From positions 1 to 6,106 of the forward strand of contig JAFQPC010000069.1 in NCBI GenBank assembly GCA_017411935.1: a DNA stretch of 6,106 nt, in the 5' to 3' direction. Shown here one piece after another: positions 1 through 6,106 of the stretch. The notes beneath the pieces were generated by a model. The model worked only from the letters and a program-made list of their open reading frames with translations. It searched no databases and had not been told where the DNA came from. The stretch is from Clostridia bacterium (GTDB lineage Bacteria; Bacillota; Clostridia; Oscillospirales; CAG-272). Numbering within the stretch: the first letter of the stretch is position 1; each line of letters begins with the position of its first letter. The position numbers and the translations under genes are program-made.

Positions 1-113
1 ACAAGCACCGATACAAGATCGGGAAAGAACGGATTTCTCGTATGCTGTACCGTTGGAACAACGATAATCAATCCTACCTACGTAATGGGAAAAGAATTGA
101 GTTTTTAAAATAA
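1..113 (+). CDS. 3' end of an unrecognised gene (partial at left edge)
   Basis: Reading from base 3, about 36 residues run to a TAA at 111-113. The tail is basic (KHRYKIGKERISRM... ending GKRIEFLK) and has no motif I can assign to a family. I chose this frame because its stop lies just upstream of the terminator hairpin at 124-155 and its composition looks protein-like. Frame 1 is also open to a TAA at 106-108 and cannot be fully excluded. The start and most of the gene lie outside the window. Function unknown. Confidence 0.5.
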   Translation, partial: KHRYKIGKERISRMLYRWNNDNQSYLRNGKRIEFLK

Positions 114-123
114 AACACACCAT

Positions 124-155
124 AAAAAGGCAGAGAGAATTTCTCTGCCTTTTTT
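124..155 (+). terminator. Rho-independent terminator after the left-edge gene
   Basis: GGCAGAGA (129-136) pairs perfectly with TCTCTGCC (142-149) around a 5-nt loop, followed by six T (150-155) and preceded by five A (124-128). The hairpin begins 15 nt after the TAA at 111-113. The A-tract on the other side means it could also work on the - strand. It separates the left-edge gene from the promoter at 173-201. Confidence 0.9.
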
Positions 156-172
156 CATTTTTCAAAAATCAC

Positions 173-201
173 TTTACAAACAAAAAGAATGATGATATAA
201 T
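173..201 (+). promoter_or_regulatory. SigA-type extended -10 promoter for the surface lipoprotein gene
   Basis: TTTACA (173-178) and a perfect TATAAT (196-201) are separated by 17 nt. A TG at 193-194, one base before the -10 box, makes it an extended -10. The stretch just upstream (151-172) is strongly A/T-rich and could act as an UP element. Transcription would begin near 207-209, leaving a leader of about 40 nt before ATG 247. I see no clear operator, so strong and largely unregulated expression is the simplest inference. Confidence 0.85.
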
Positions 202-230
202 TAATGTAACAAATAATGAAAATTCTTCTT

Positions 231-237
231 GGGGAGG
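231..237 (+). promoter_or_regulatory. Strong ribosome binding site fixing the lipoprotein start
   Basis: GGGGAGG lies 9 nt before ATG 247. This decides the start: the longer reading from TTG 229 would place the Shine-Dalgarno inside the coding region and put charged residues ahead of the signal peptide. The next ATG at 256 is 18 nt away, which is too far. Confidence 0.88.
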
Positions 238-246
238 AAAGTTGAA

Positions 247-2463
247 ATGAAATCAATGACGAAACTTCTATCCTTGCTTCTCTGCCTTGCGATGATTGGA
301 GGTTGCTTTGTTGGATGTGATTTCGAATCAACCGATTCGAGCAACGAGCAAGCTTCGCAACCGCAAGATGGAGAAGATCAAAGCTCAACCACAGAAACCG
401 GCGAATGGACCGTCACCTTTGACGCTAATGGCGGTGCATTCGAGAATGGTGAGACGACAACAACGCAAACTGTTGCGCAAGGTACAAGACTGACCGTACC
501 GCAGACACCGAGAAGAACAGGCTATACCTTTAGCGGTTGGTCGATCAATCAGAACACGTCCGAGCCGTGGGATTTTGCGAATGCCACAGTCAATAGAGCC
601 ATCACTCTGTACGCGTCGTGGACGGCAAGAACAGCAAGCGTTTTGAGTGTGGAGGGGGCAACGATCAATGAAAGAGAGATCTTTTTGATCGTAGATCAGA
701 ATAATCAAAGCGTTTCCCTTTCCGACAAGGTCGTTTGCACCGAGGGTTGCGTTTGGAAACTCTACCGCGATCAGATGGGACAGATCGAAATTCCTACGAA
801 GATCGCCGCAGGAATGGACGGCGCACTTGAAAGCGGAGAAAACATCTTTTACATCGTCGTAACCTCGATTGACGGAACGATGACGAGTGTGTATAAGTTG
901 ACGGTATTTCGTCATTACACAGTTTCAATCAATTATTATCACAAAAACGAATTAATTCACAGTGAACAAACCACTACAGGAAATGAATTTTTCCTTACCT
1001 ATACCCCCAATCTTGATGGATACACCTTCTACGGTTGGAAGAATGAAAGTGGCGCTCCATGCATCAGCGTAATACCGTGGGGAGATGTAGATCTTTATTC
1101 AAATACCGAGGCGCAACAGTTTACTGTTACATACGATGCGAACGAAGGTTCGGTAAATTTGACGGGAACAGCAGTCCTCTTTGGAGAAAACTTTACCTTT
1201 GAAATCCCTACCCGTACAGGTTATCGCTTTGTGGGCTGGTATTACGGAGAAACAAAGTTAACCGATGAAGACGGAAAAAGCCTCTGTGATTGGCAAATTC
1301 TCGACAACGTTACCATCACAGCGGCATGGGAAATTAATAGCTATTCATTATCTCTCCAGCGAAATGATAAATGCGCGGGCATTGTCTGCGATATGGAAAA
1401 ACAAACTTACGATTACGGTGAAAGTATTACCGTTCGGGCAACAACAAACCAAGGCTATCGTTTTCTTGGCTGGTTCAAAGACTCAACTCCGATGAGCACC
1501 GAACTTTCGTACACCTTTGCGATGCCTGCCGAACAGCTTTTGTTAACGGCAAAATGGGAGATCCTTCCAGAAATGCGTCCTTTTGAGTTTGTCTCCACGC
1601 CTACGCTCTGCGAAATTACGCATTTAAAAGATAGAACCTTAGAAGAAATCGTGATCCCCGATTATGTTACGAGCATTGAGGATCAAGCTTTTGAAAATTG
1701 CAGCAATGTAACAAGTGTTACGCTTGGCATTGGTCTTACAAGCATCGGACAGTATTCTTTTGGTAACTGTATTGGATTGACGAGCATCGCAATCCCTAAT
1801 AATGTTAAAAATGTTGGATTTAACGCTTTCTATTGTTGTAGCAGTTTGGCTGAGATTTCAATTCCCGACAGCGTTCTCGGAATCCAGTCGGACGCATTCT
1901 ACGGTACGGCGTATCTCAACGATGAAACTAATTGGGTCGGTGGCGTGTTGTATATTGGAAACCATTTGATACGTGTAAATTATACGACGCTTTCAAATGC
2001 AACCACCATTAATATCAAGAGCGGAACGAAAACAATTGCGAATTCTGCATTCCAAAATCTTCGCAAATTGACAAGCATCACGATTCCCGACGGTGTTACC
2101 AGCATCGGTAGCGGCGCATTTTCCGGTTGCACAAGCTTAACGGCGATCACGATCCCCGACAGTGTTACGAGTATTGGTAACGGAATTCTTTCGAATACGG
2201 GATATCGCTTTGATACGGTAACGTATATTGGAAATCATCTGATCCAAGCAAGCGAGTCTCTCTCGGGTGCTTATACGATTAAAAGCGGAACGAAAACGAT
2301 CGCTGACAATGCATTCAGCTATTGTGAAAGATTGACGGGCATTACAATTCCCGCTAGTGTCACAAGTATCGGTAATGCTGCATTTTTAAATTGTAATAGT
2401 TTAACAACAATCACCCTTCCCGAATCCGTTACAAGTATTGGAAATCAAGCATTTTCCGATTGA
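247..2463 (+). CDS. Surface lipoprotein with InlB B-repeats and BspA-like LRRs, cut short by an in-frame TGA
   Basis: Predicted cell-surface protein, 738 residues up to the TGA. Residues 1-24 form a lipoprotein-type signal: a basic start, the core LLSLLLCLAM, then IGGC (17-20) or FVGC (21-24) as lipobox. An acidic Ser/Thr/Gln-rich linker follows to about 53. InlB B-like (Listeria-Bacteroides, Flg_new) repeats lie near 54-127, 291-363 and 364-439, each with a GY.F.GW core and ending in (S/A/K)W. Residues 128-224 resemble the cadherin-like beta-sandwich domain (GENIFYIVVTSIDGT), with a weaker B-like unit after it. From about 446 BspA-type leucine-rich repeats (LRR_5) begin, of the form IP.SVTSIG..AF..C..LTSI. 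Known relatives are adhesion or host/glycan-interaction proteins; no enzymatic domain is visible. The array continues in frame beyond the TGA (2464-3108), so the product is probably truncated inside the LRR domain. It has its own promoter and terminators and is convergent with the heat-shock genes. Confidence 0.88.
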   Translation: MKSMTKLLSLLLCLAMIGGCFVGCDFESTDSSNEQASQPQDGEDQSSTTETGEWTVTFDANGGAFENGETTTTQTVAQGTRLTVPQTPRRTGYTFSGWSINQNTSEPWDFANATVNRAITLYASWTARTASVLSVEGATINEREIFLIVDQNNQSVSLSDKVVCTEGCVWKLYRDQMGQIEIPTKIAAGMDGALESGENIFYIVVTSIDGTMTSVYKLTVFRHYTVSINYYHKNELIHSEQTTTGNEFFLTYTPNLDGYTFYGWKNESGAPCISVIPWGDVDLYSNTEAQQFTVTYDANEGSVNLTGTAVLFGENFTFEIPTRTGYRFVGWYYGETKLTDEDGKSLCDWQILDNVTITAAWEINSYSLSLQRNDKCAGIVCDMEKQTYDYGESITVRATTNQGYRFLGWFKDSTPMSTELSYTFAMPAEQLLLTAKWEILPEMRPFEFVSTPTLCEITHLKDRTLEEIVIPDYVTSIEDQAFENCSNVTSVTLGIGLTSIGQYSFGNCIGLTSIAIPNNVKNVGFNAFYCCSSLAEISIPDSVLGIQSDAFYGTAYLNDETNWVGGVLYIGNHLIRVNYTTLSNATTINIKSGTKTIANSAFQNLRKLTSITIPDGVTSIGSGAFSGCTSLTAITIPDSVTSIGNGILSNTGYRFDTVTYIGNHLIQASESLSGAYTIKSGTKTIADNAFSYCERLTGITIPASVTSIGNAAFLNCNSLTTITLPESVTSIGNQAFSD
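406..1563 (+). repeat. InlB B-like repeat region with a cadherin-like domain inserted
   Basis: Protein-level repeats. The clearest units are 406-627 (TVTFDANGGAF ... GYTFSGW ... LYASW), 1117-1335 (TVTYDANEGSV ... GYRFVGW ... ITAAW) and 1336-1563 (GYRFLGW ... LTAKW). A degenerate unit around 919-1110 has GYTFYGW. The cadherin-like stretch (about 628-918) sits between the first and second. Repeats of this family are small beta-rich extracellular modules that usually act as stalks or spacers. DNA identity between units is low, so the duplications are old. Confidence 0.75.
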
Positions 2464-3003
2464 GATAACTTAACGACGATTACGGTTCACTCAAATAACC
2501 CGGCATACAAGTCTATGGACGGTAATTTATATAGCAAGGATGGAAGCGAGTTGCTTCAATATGCGATTGGAAAAACCGAAACAAGCTTTACCGTTCCTAC
2601 CAATGTTACAAGTATTGGAAATAACGCATTCTCGAAAAGCACAAACTTAACGAGCATTACGCTTGGTAATGGTGTAACGATTATTGATTGGGCGGCATTT
2701 GGCGGTTGCGGTAATTTGACGAATATTATCCTTTCCGATAGTGTCGTAAAAATTGGCGAGAGCGCGTTCTCCAGCTGTACGAGCTTGACGAGCATCGCGA
2801 TTCCCGATAGCGTTATGATGGTTGGTTCTTGGGCATTCCAAGGGTGTAGCAATTTAACAAGCATCAACCTTTCGGAGCGTATAACAAATATCAGTTATGA
2901 AATGTTTAGAAATTGCGATAGCTTGACGAGCATTGCAATTTCGAATAGCGTAACGAGCATTGAAGGGTATGCATTCTATGGTTGCAGTAGCTTAACCGAT
3001 ATT
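1651..3003 (+). repeat. BspA-type leucine-rich repeat array, about 16 units
   Basis: About 16 units with the pattern (T/A)IP.SVTSIG..AF..C..LTSI, most 23 residues (69 nt) long. Eleven units have Cys after AF.., encoded by TGT six times and TGC five times. The other positions hold Leu, Thr, Ser or, in unit 10, the TGA stop. Two units are followed by longer insertions with YIGNHLI, and one has the common BspA island NPAYKSMDGNLYSKDG. DNA similarity between units is notable (variants of TTGACGAGCATCGC near 1776, 2786 and 2922), so recombination between units is possible. Confidence 0.85.
1951..2390 (+). repeat. Duplicated LRR super-module (YIGNHLI ... IKSGTKTIA)
   Basis: The block starting TATATTGGAAA at 1951, continuing to AGCGGAACGAAAAC at 2020, recurs at 2224 and 2284. 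Both copies encode YIGNHLI, a variable 14-20 residue stretch, IKSGTKTIA, and then two ordinary LRR units. The offset shrinks from 273 to 264 nt, reflecting a 9-nt length difference in the variable part. This indicates an internal duplication of one island plus its LRRs rather than duplication of single repeats. Confidence 0.65.
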
Positions 3004-3108
3004 TATTTCACGGGCACAGAAGAAGAATGGAATGCGATTGAGAAATCGAACGCGGAGATTCCTTCCTCTGCGACGATCCATTTTGAGTACGTTCCAAACG
3101 AATCTTAA
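2464..3108 (+). pseudogene. C-terminal part of the LRR surface protein, separated by the TGA
   Basis: The frame of the lipoprotein gene stays open for 214 further codons after the TGA, to TAA 3106-3108. It begins DNLTTITVHSNN, the exact continuation of the repeat that the TGA interrupts. It encodes six more leucine-rich repeats and ends IYFTGTEEEWNAI...ATIHFEY, the usual C-terminal cap of BspA-like proteins. The first in-frame ATG (2515) has no Shine-Dalgarno, so independent translation is doubtful. No frameshift or second stop has accumulated, so the lesion is recent, is read through, or is a sequence error. Without it the gene would be 247-3108 and encode 953 residues. Confidence 0.8.
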
Positions 3109-3118
3109 ATAACACAAC

Positions 3119-3152
3119 GGCGGCGGTTCAATTTGAACCGCCGCCTCTTTTT
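3119..3152 (+). terminator. Rho-independent terminator between convergent genes
   Basis: GGCGGCGGTTC (3119-3129) pairs perfectly with GAACCGCCGCC (3135-3145) around a 5-nt loop, then TCTTTTTC. It starts 10 nt after the LRR protein's TAA. The prmA stop is at 3167-3169 on the other strand. Read that way, the same hairpin is followed by a moderately U-rich tract (GTTGTGTTATTT), so it may serve both converging transcripts. Confidence 0.88.
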
Positions 3153-3166
3153 CTTTGTATTCCCTT

Positions 3167-4135
3167 TTATGCTTTCTTGACTGCAAGCGCGCACCAACCG
3201 TTTTCTTCGGCTCGCTCGACGATCTGAAATCCGTTTGCTTCAAAGCAAGCGATAACGTCGTCTGCTCTCTCCACGATAATTCCAGAAGCCAAGATCACCG
3301 ACTGCTCGTCCATCAGACGTCCGACGTCGGGTGTCATTCGAATGATGATATCGGCAACGATATTCGCGCAGATCACGTGATAGGGCGCGTACGCCGTATC
3401 GACCTGACGAAGCAGATCGGAGACGTCGCAGGTCACGTTCGAAAGTCCGCTATCCTTGATATTCTCTCTCGCCACCTTGACGGCAACGGGGTCGATATCG
3501 TACGCCTTACACTCCCCTGCTCCAAGCTTTGCCGCGCAAATGGCAAGAATGCCACTGCCACAGCCAACGTCGAGCACCCGAATGTCGGGGCGAACGTATT
3601 TTTCGAGCAATCCGATGACAAGTCTCGTCGTCTCGTGCGTTCCTGTACCGAACGCCATTCCTGGGTCCATACGAACGATAATATCGTCCTCTTTCGCGTT
3701 GTACTTTTCCCACGCGGGAACGATCACAATGCGCTCACCGATGCGGATCGGCTTATAGTACGCCTTCCATGAGTTCGCCCAATCCTCCTCGTTGATTCCG
3801 CTGATCGAGATCTCCACGGGAATTGCGAGCTCGTCAAAACGACCTCTCAAGAAAGAAACGGTATCCGAAACACCGCCGTCGGCAGGCAGATAGACCGACA
3901 CCGACGCGATCGTTTTATCGGCATTTAAAATCTTTTCATCGATCAGATCACCATAGCAGGTCTTGAGATCAATATCACTGTAATCTTCGATCTGAAGGTA
4001 ATTGGAGATCATATTCATCACCGCGCTAACCTCATCAAGGAGCTCAAGCTTTGCCGTCACCTTGATCTGCGTCCATTCGGTCGTGCTTCCCCAATCCTCA
4101 CATACGTAATCCTTATCCATCATCTTCCCTGCCAT
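3167..4135 (-). CDS. prmA: Ribosomal protein L11 methyltransferase
   Basis: PrmA uses S-adenosylmethionine to methylate amino groups of ribosomal protein L11 in the cytoplasm. The 322-residue reading is near the usual size for the family. It shows the family signature DPGMAFGTGTHETT (157-170), SAM-binding motif I VLDVGCGSG (187-195), the acidic YDIDP after the next strand (212-216) and ANIVADII (257-264). The L11-binding N-terminal domain precedes these, beginning WTQIKVTAKLELLDEV near residue 21. The ATG at 4133-4135 is 2 nt after the dnaJ stop, so reinitiation is likely. It lacks a good Shine-Dalgarno, and ATG 4118-4120 (residue 6) has AGGGAAG just before it, so a five-residue shorter start is possible. 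Last visible gene of the dnaK-dnaJ-prmA run. It appears intact. Confidence 0.95.
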   Translation of the reverse strand: MAGKMMDKDYVCEDWGSTTEWTQIKVTAKLELLDEVSAVMNMISNYLQIEDYSDIDLKTCYGDLIDEKILNADKTIASVSVYLPADGGVSDTVSFLRGRFDELAIPVEISISGINEEDWANSWKAYYKPIRIGERIVIVPAWEKYNAKEDDIIVRMDPGMAFGTGTHETTRLVIGLLEKYVRPDIRVLDVGCGSGILAICAAKLGAGECKAYDIDPVAVKVARENIKDSGLSNVTCDVSDLLRQVDTAYAPYHVICANIVADIIIRMTPDVGRLMDEQSVILASGIIVERADDVIACFEANGFQIVERAEENGWCALAVKKA

Positions 4136-4137
4136 TC

Positions 4138-5283
4138 TTATTTTTTGTCGAAAATACGCTTAAAGAATCCGCTCTTTTTCGAATAGTTGCTTTCCTTGCA
4201 AGCCTCGGCAAACGCGCGCATATGCTCCTTTTGCTTTTCATTCAGTCCCTTCGGAACCTCGATATTGACGCTGAAGATCAGATCTCCGCGACGGTTTGCA
4301 TTGTTGATATACGGAATTCCCTTGCCCTTGAGGGTAAAGGTCGTTCCGGGCTGCGTTCCCTCGGGAATGCTATATTTCTGACTTCCCTCCAAGGTCGGAA
4401 CGTCGATCTCCGCACCGAGCGTCGCCTCTGCGACCGTGATCGGGATCTCACAGAAAATATTGTATCCGTCACGTTCGAACACAGGGTGTCCCTTGACCAT
4501 CACGGTAATAATGAGATCTCCCGCAGGACCGCCGTTTCTTCCGTCACAGCCCTGAGAACGGAGGGCGATCCGCTCGCCGTCGTCAATTCCCGCAGGAATC
4601 GTAACGCCAAGCTTTTTGTTGACCTTGACGTAGCCCGTTCCCTTACAGCCCGAGCACGGTGTTTTGATGATCTTACCCGTACCGCGGCAAGAGTCACACG
4701 TTGTGGTCGACTGGAATGCCATGCCACCGATCCTCTGCGTCACTCTGCGCTGACCCGAGCCTCCGCAAACGGTACAAGTCTCCGCACTCGTTCCCTTTGC
4801 CGCACCGCTTCCACCACAGTCGGAGCACTTCTGAATGCGATGATAGCTGACGTCCTTTTTCGTACCAAACGCCGCTTCCTCAAAGGTCACCGTGAGGCGA
4901 ACACCAACGTCCTCGCCGCGCGTCGGCGCATTTCTTCTTTGCGCTCCGCCACCGCCAAATCCGCCACCAAAAAAGCTACCGAAAATATCGCCAAGGTCAC
5001 TAAAATCGCCGAAGCCGCCAAAGCCACCGAAGCCGCTACCGCCGCCCGACGACGGATCAAACGCCGCGTGACCGAACTGATCGTACTGCGAACGCTTTTC
5101 CGCATCGGAGAGCACCGCATACGCCTCATTGACCTCTTTGAATTTTGCTTCAGCTTCTGCGTCACCGGGATTCATATCGGGATGATATTTCTTTGCCAGC
5201 GAGCGATACGCCTTTTTTATTTCGGCATCTCCCGCACCCTTGGCTACGCCCAATACCTCGTAATAGTCTCGTTTTTCTGCCAT
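4138..5283 (-). CDS. dnaJ: Chaperone protein DnaJ (Hsp40)
   Basis: Cytoplasmic co-chaperone that binds unfolded proteins, passes them to DnaK and stimulates its ATPase through the J domain. From ATG 5281-5283 it has 381 residues, normal for a class A DnaJ. Order of domains: J domain (about 5-70) with HPD at 34-36; a Gly/Phe-rich linker (about 79-113); four zinc-binding CxxCxGxG repeats at 153-160, 170-177, 196-203 and 210-217, all eight Cys present; then the C-terminal substrate-binding domains. I chose this start because [13 protein letters not shown] matches the family's usual N-terminus and GGGGG lies 5 nt upstream. ATG 5293-5295 would add four residues, and a reading from 5346 would add an unlikely 21-residue extension. 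It lies 123 nt downstream of dnaK and 2 nt upstream of prmA. The ending [16 protein letters not shown] is basic. Confidence 0.96.
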   Translation of the reverse strand: MAEKRDYYEVLGVAKGAGDAEIKKAYRSLAKKYHPDMNPGDAEAEAKFKEVNEAYAVLSDAEKRSQYDQFGHAAFDPSSGGGSGFGGFGGFGDFSDLGDIFGSFFGGGFGGGGAQRRNAPTRGEDVGVRLTVTFEEAAFGTKKDVSYHRIQKCSDCGGSGAAKGTSAETCTVCGGSGQRRVTQRIGGMAFQSTTTCDSCRGTGKIIKTPCSGCKGTGYVKVNKKLGVTIPAGIDDGERIALRSQGCDGRNGGPAGDLIITVMVKGHPVFERDGYNIFCEIPITVAEATLGAEIDVPTLEGSQKYSIPEGTQPGTTFTLKGKGIPYINNANRRGDLIFSVNIEVPKGLNEKQKEHMRAFAEACKESNYSKKSGFFKRIFDKK

Positions 5284-5288
5284 ATAAG

Positions 5289-5293
5289 CCCCC
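5289..5293 (-). promoter_or_regulatory. Probable dnaJ ribosome binding site
   Basis: On the - strand a GGGGG run lies 5 nt before ATG 5281-5283. Just upstream, ACCGC and GCGGT (5305-5309 and 5296-5300) can form a 5-bp stem that puts AGGT (5301-5304) in its loop. That second purine-rich site would serve the alternative ATG 5293-5295. I prefer the first site because it gives the standard DnaJ N-terminus. Confidence 0.5.
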
Positions 5294-5356
5294 ATACCGC
5301 ACCTGCGGTCGTTCTGAATTTCTCGTTGTATTTGGAATGTGTACAAATCCGCTTTT

Positions 5357-5387
5357 GCGGGGGATGGCGCTTTGCGTCATCCCCCGT
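5357..5387 (-). other. Strong hairpin in the dnaK-dnaJ spacer
   Basis: In the - strand transcript CGGGGGATG (5386-5378) pairs with CATCCCCCG (5366-5358), then after one A-C mismatch CGC pairs with GCG around an AAA loop. No U-run follows (GCAAAAGCGG), so it is not a standard terminator. Hairpins between chaperone genes can set the dnaK:dnaJ ratio by mRNA processing, 3'-end protection or partial attenuation; such a role here is inference. Shorter stems on both flanks (CCCC-GAC-GGGG at 5392-5382 and CCGC-AAAA-GCGG at 5360-5349) would compete with it. The rest of the 123-nt spacer shows no clear promoter. Confidence 0.7.
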
Positions 5388-5406
5388 CGGGGTATTTTTG
5401 TTACGA

Positions 5407-6106
5407 TCACTCGTTGGTCTTATCCTCGTAATCGGCATTGTAATACGTGCCGTCACCACCCTGAGCACCTGCATCGCCGCCCATATTGTTGGGATCAAAG
5501 CCCTGAGCGCCGCCCTGCTGAGCGTACAGCTTTTCAGAGAGTGCGTAGAACGCCTTCTCGAGTGCCTCGGTGTCTGCCTTGATGGCTTCGGTGTCACCCG
5601 TAGCAATGGTAGCTTTCAGCTTTTCGATTGCCGCGTTGACCGCATCCTTATCCTCTGCGGGAACCTTGTCGCCAACCTCGCTCATCGTCTTTTCCGACTG
5701 GAATACGAGCGAATCCGCACGGTTCTTGACCTCAACCGTCTCTTTCTGCTTCTTGTCCTCTTCTGCGAACATTTCCGCATCCTTGACTGCCTTATCGATC
5801 TCATCCTGCGACATATTGGTCGAAGAAGTGATGGTGATGTGCTGTTCTCTTCCCGTTCCCTTATCCATTGCGGTAACGTTTACGATACCGTTTGCGTCAA
5901 TATCAAAGGTAACCTCGATCTGAGGAATTCCACGGGGAGCAGCGGGAATGCCGTCAAGCGAGAATCTTCCGAGCGTGGTATTGTTTGCCGCCATCTGACG
6001 CTCACCCTGAAGAACGTGGATCTCTACCGAGGTCTGACCGTCAGCCGCCGTCGAATACACCTGACTCTTCTTTACGGGGATCGTCGTGTTTCTGTCGATG
6101 ATCTTG
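5407..6106 (-). CDS. dnaK: Chaperone protein DnaK (Hsp70), C-terminal part
   Basis: ATP-dependent chaperone that cycles on and off unfolded polypeptides with DnaJ and GrpE. Only the last 232 residues are in the window; the frame runs off the right edge, so the nucleotide-binding domain is missing. The visible part begins [20 protein letters not shown] in the beta-sandwich substrate-binding domain. It includes the highly conserved [19 protein letters not shown], continues into the helical lid ([19 protein letters not shown]) and ends in a Gly/Gln-rich tail with [10 protein letters not shown], a recognisable variant of the DnaK C-terminus. The stop is TGA, followed one codon later by TAA. The GTG at 6058-6060 is internal and not a start. 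Any heat-shock control element, such as a CIRCE site for HrcA, would lie upstream and outside this window. Confidence 0.97.
   Translation of the reverse strand, partial: KIIDRNTTIPVKKSQVYSTAADGQTSVEIHVLQGERQMAANNTTLGRFSLDGIPAAPRGIPQIEVTFDIDANGIVNVTAMDKGTGREQHITITSSTNMSQDEIDKAVKDAEMFAEEDKKQKETVEVKNRADSLVFQSEKTMSEVGDKVPAEDKDAVNAAIEKLKATIATGDTEAIKADTEALEKAFYALSEKLYAQQGGAQGFDPNNMGGDAGAQGGDGTYYNADYEDKTNE

Noticed and set aside
229..246. TTG at 229 as a longer start for the lipoprotein gene
   Set aside because: It lies on top of the Shine-Dalgarno GGGGAGG and would put charged residues ahead of an otherwise typical lipoprotein signal peptide; ATG 247 fits both signals.
385..915. - strand open frame (176 codons) opposite the lipoprotein gene
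   Set aside because: It lies entirely inside the B-repeat coding region, has no recognisable domain, and the + strand reading is well supported.
2461..2520. Selenocysteine insertion at TGA 2461-2463
   Set aside because: I could not find a stable stem-loop with a suitable loop directly after the TGA, and a structural Cys in a surface LRR has no obvious redox role.
1651..3003. Regularly spaced DNA repeats as a possible CRISPR array
   Set aside because: The period is an uninterrupted coding repeat of 23 residues with drifting identity; there are no identical repeats with unique spacers.
2515..3108. Separate LRR gene starting at ATG 2515
   Set aside because: There is no ribosome binding site or promoter, and the same frame runs without a break from the upstream TGA, so this is the remainder of one gene.
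3155..3772. Long + strand open frame (205 codons) opposite prmA
   Set aside because: It overlaps a clearly recognisable prmA on the other strand, shows no family resemblance and has no start signal; a shadow of prmA.
5284..5346. N-terminal extension of DnaJ by 21 residues
   Set aside because: The added residues resemble no J-domain protein and cover the spacer; [13 protein letters not shown] is the standard start and has its own GGGGG site.
6058..6060. GTG as the start of a short DnaK-like gene
   Set aside because: The frame stays open upstream to the window edge and encodes conserved DnaK sequence ([14 protein letters not shown]), so the GTG is an internal Val codon.

Overview
The window most likely comes from a Firmicutes (Bacillota) genome of the class Clostridia, probably an uncultured gut-type member. 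The reasons are the gene order dnaK-dnaJ-prmA, which is typical of the heat-shock locus in that phylum, the strong Shine-Dalgarno and SigA-type signals, and a surface lipoprotein joining Listeria-Bacteroides (InlB B-type) repeats to BspA-like leucine-rich repeats. This placement is inferred from gene content; nothing in the window fixes the genus.

Left part, + strand: the last codons of an unrecognised gene end at 113, followed at once by a clear rho-independent terminator. A near-consensus extended -10 promoter and a strong ribosome binding site then drive a long surface-protein gene starting at ATG 247. Its product has a lipoprotein-type signal peptide, an acidic Ser/Thr/Gln-rich linker, several InlB B-like repeats, a cadherin-like beta-sandwich and about 16 BspA-type leucine-rich repeats. 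An in-frame TGA at 2461-2463 interrupts it. The same frame stays open to TAA at 3106-3108 and ends in a normal BspA-type C-terminus. The TGA falls exactly where 11 of the other repeats carry Cys, so one base change from TGT or TGC (or a sequencing error) explains it best. A strong hairpin terminator follows.

Right part, - strand: dnaK (3' part only, running off the right edge), dnaJ and prmA read leftward and converge on the lipoprotein gene. DnaK and DnaJ are partner chaperones: DnaJ delivers unfolded substrates and stimulates DnaK's ATPase. PrmA methylates ribosomal protein L11 and is a common passenger of this operon in Firmicutes. The dnaJ and prmA genes are 2 nt apart and look translationally coupled. 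The 123-nt dnaK-dnaJ gap holds a strong hairpin without a U-run, more like an mRNA processing or attenuation element than a full terminator.

I see no mobile element, CRISPR array, tRNA or rRNA, and no convincing new multi-gene system. The observations most worth checking are the TGA at a repeat Cys position, the structured dnaK-dnaJ spacer, and the duplicated super-module inside the leucine-rich repeat array.
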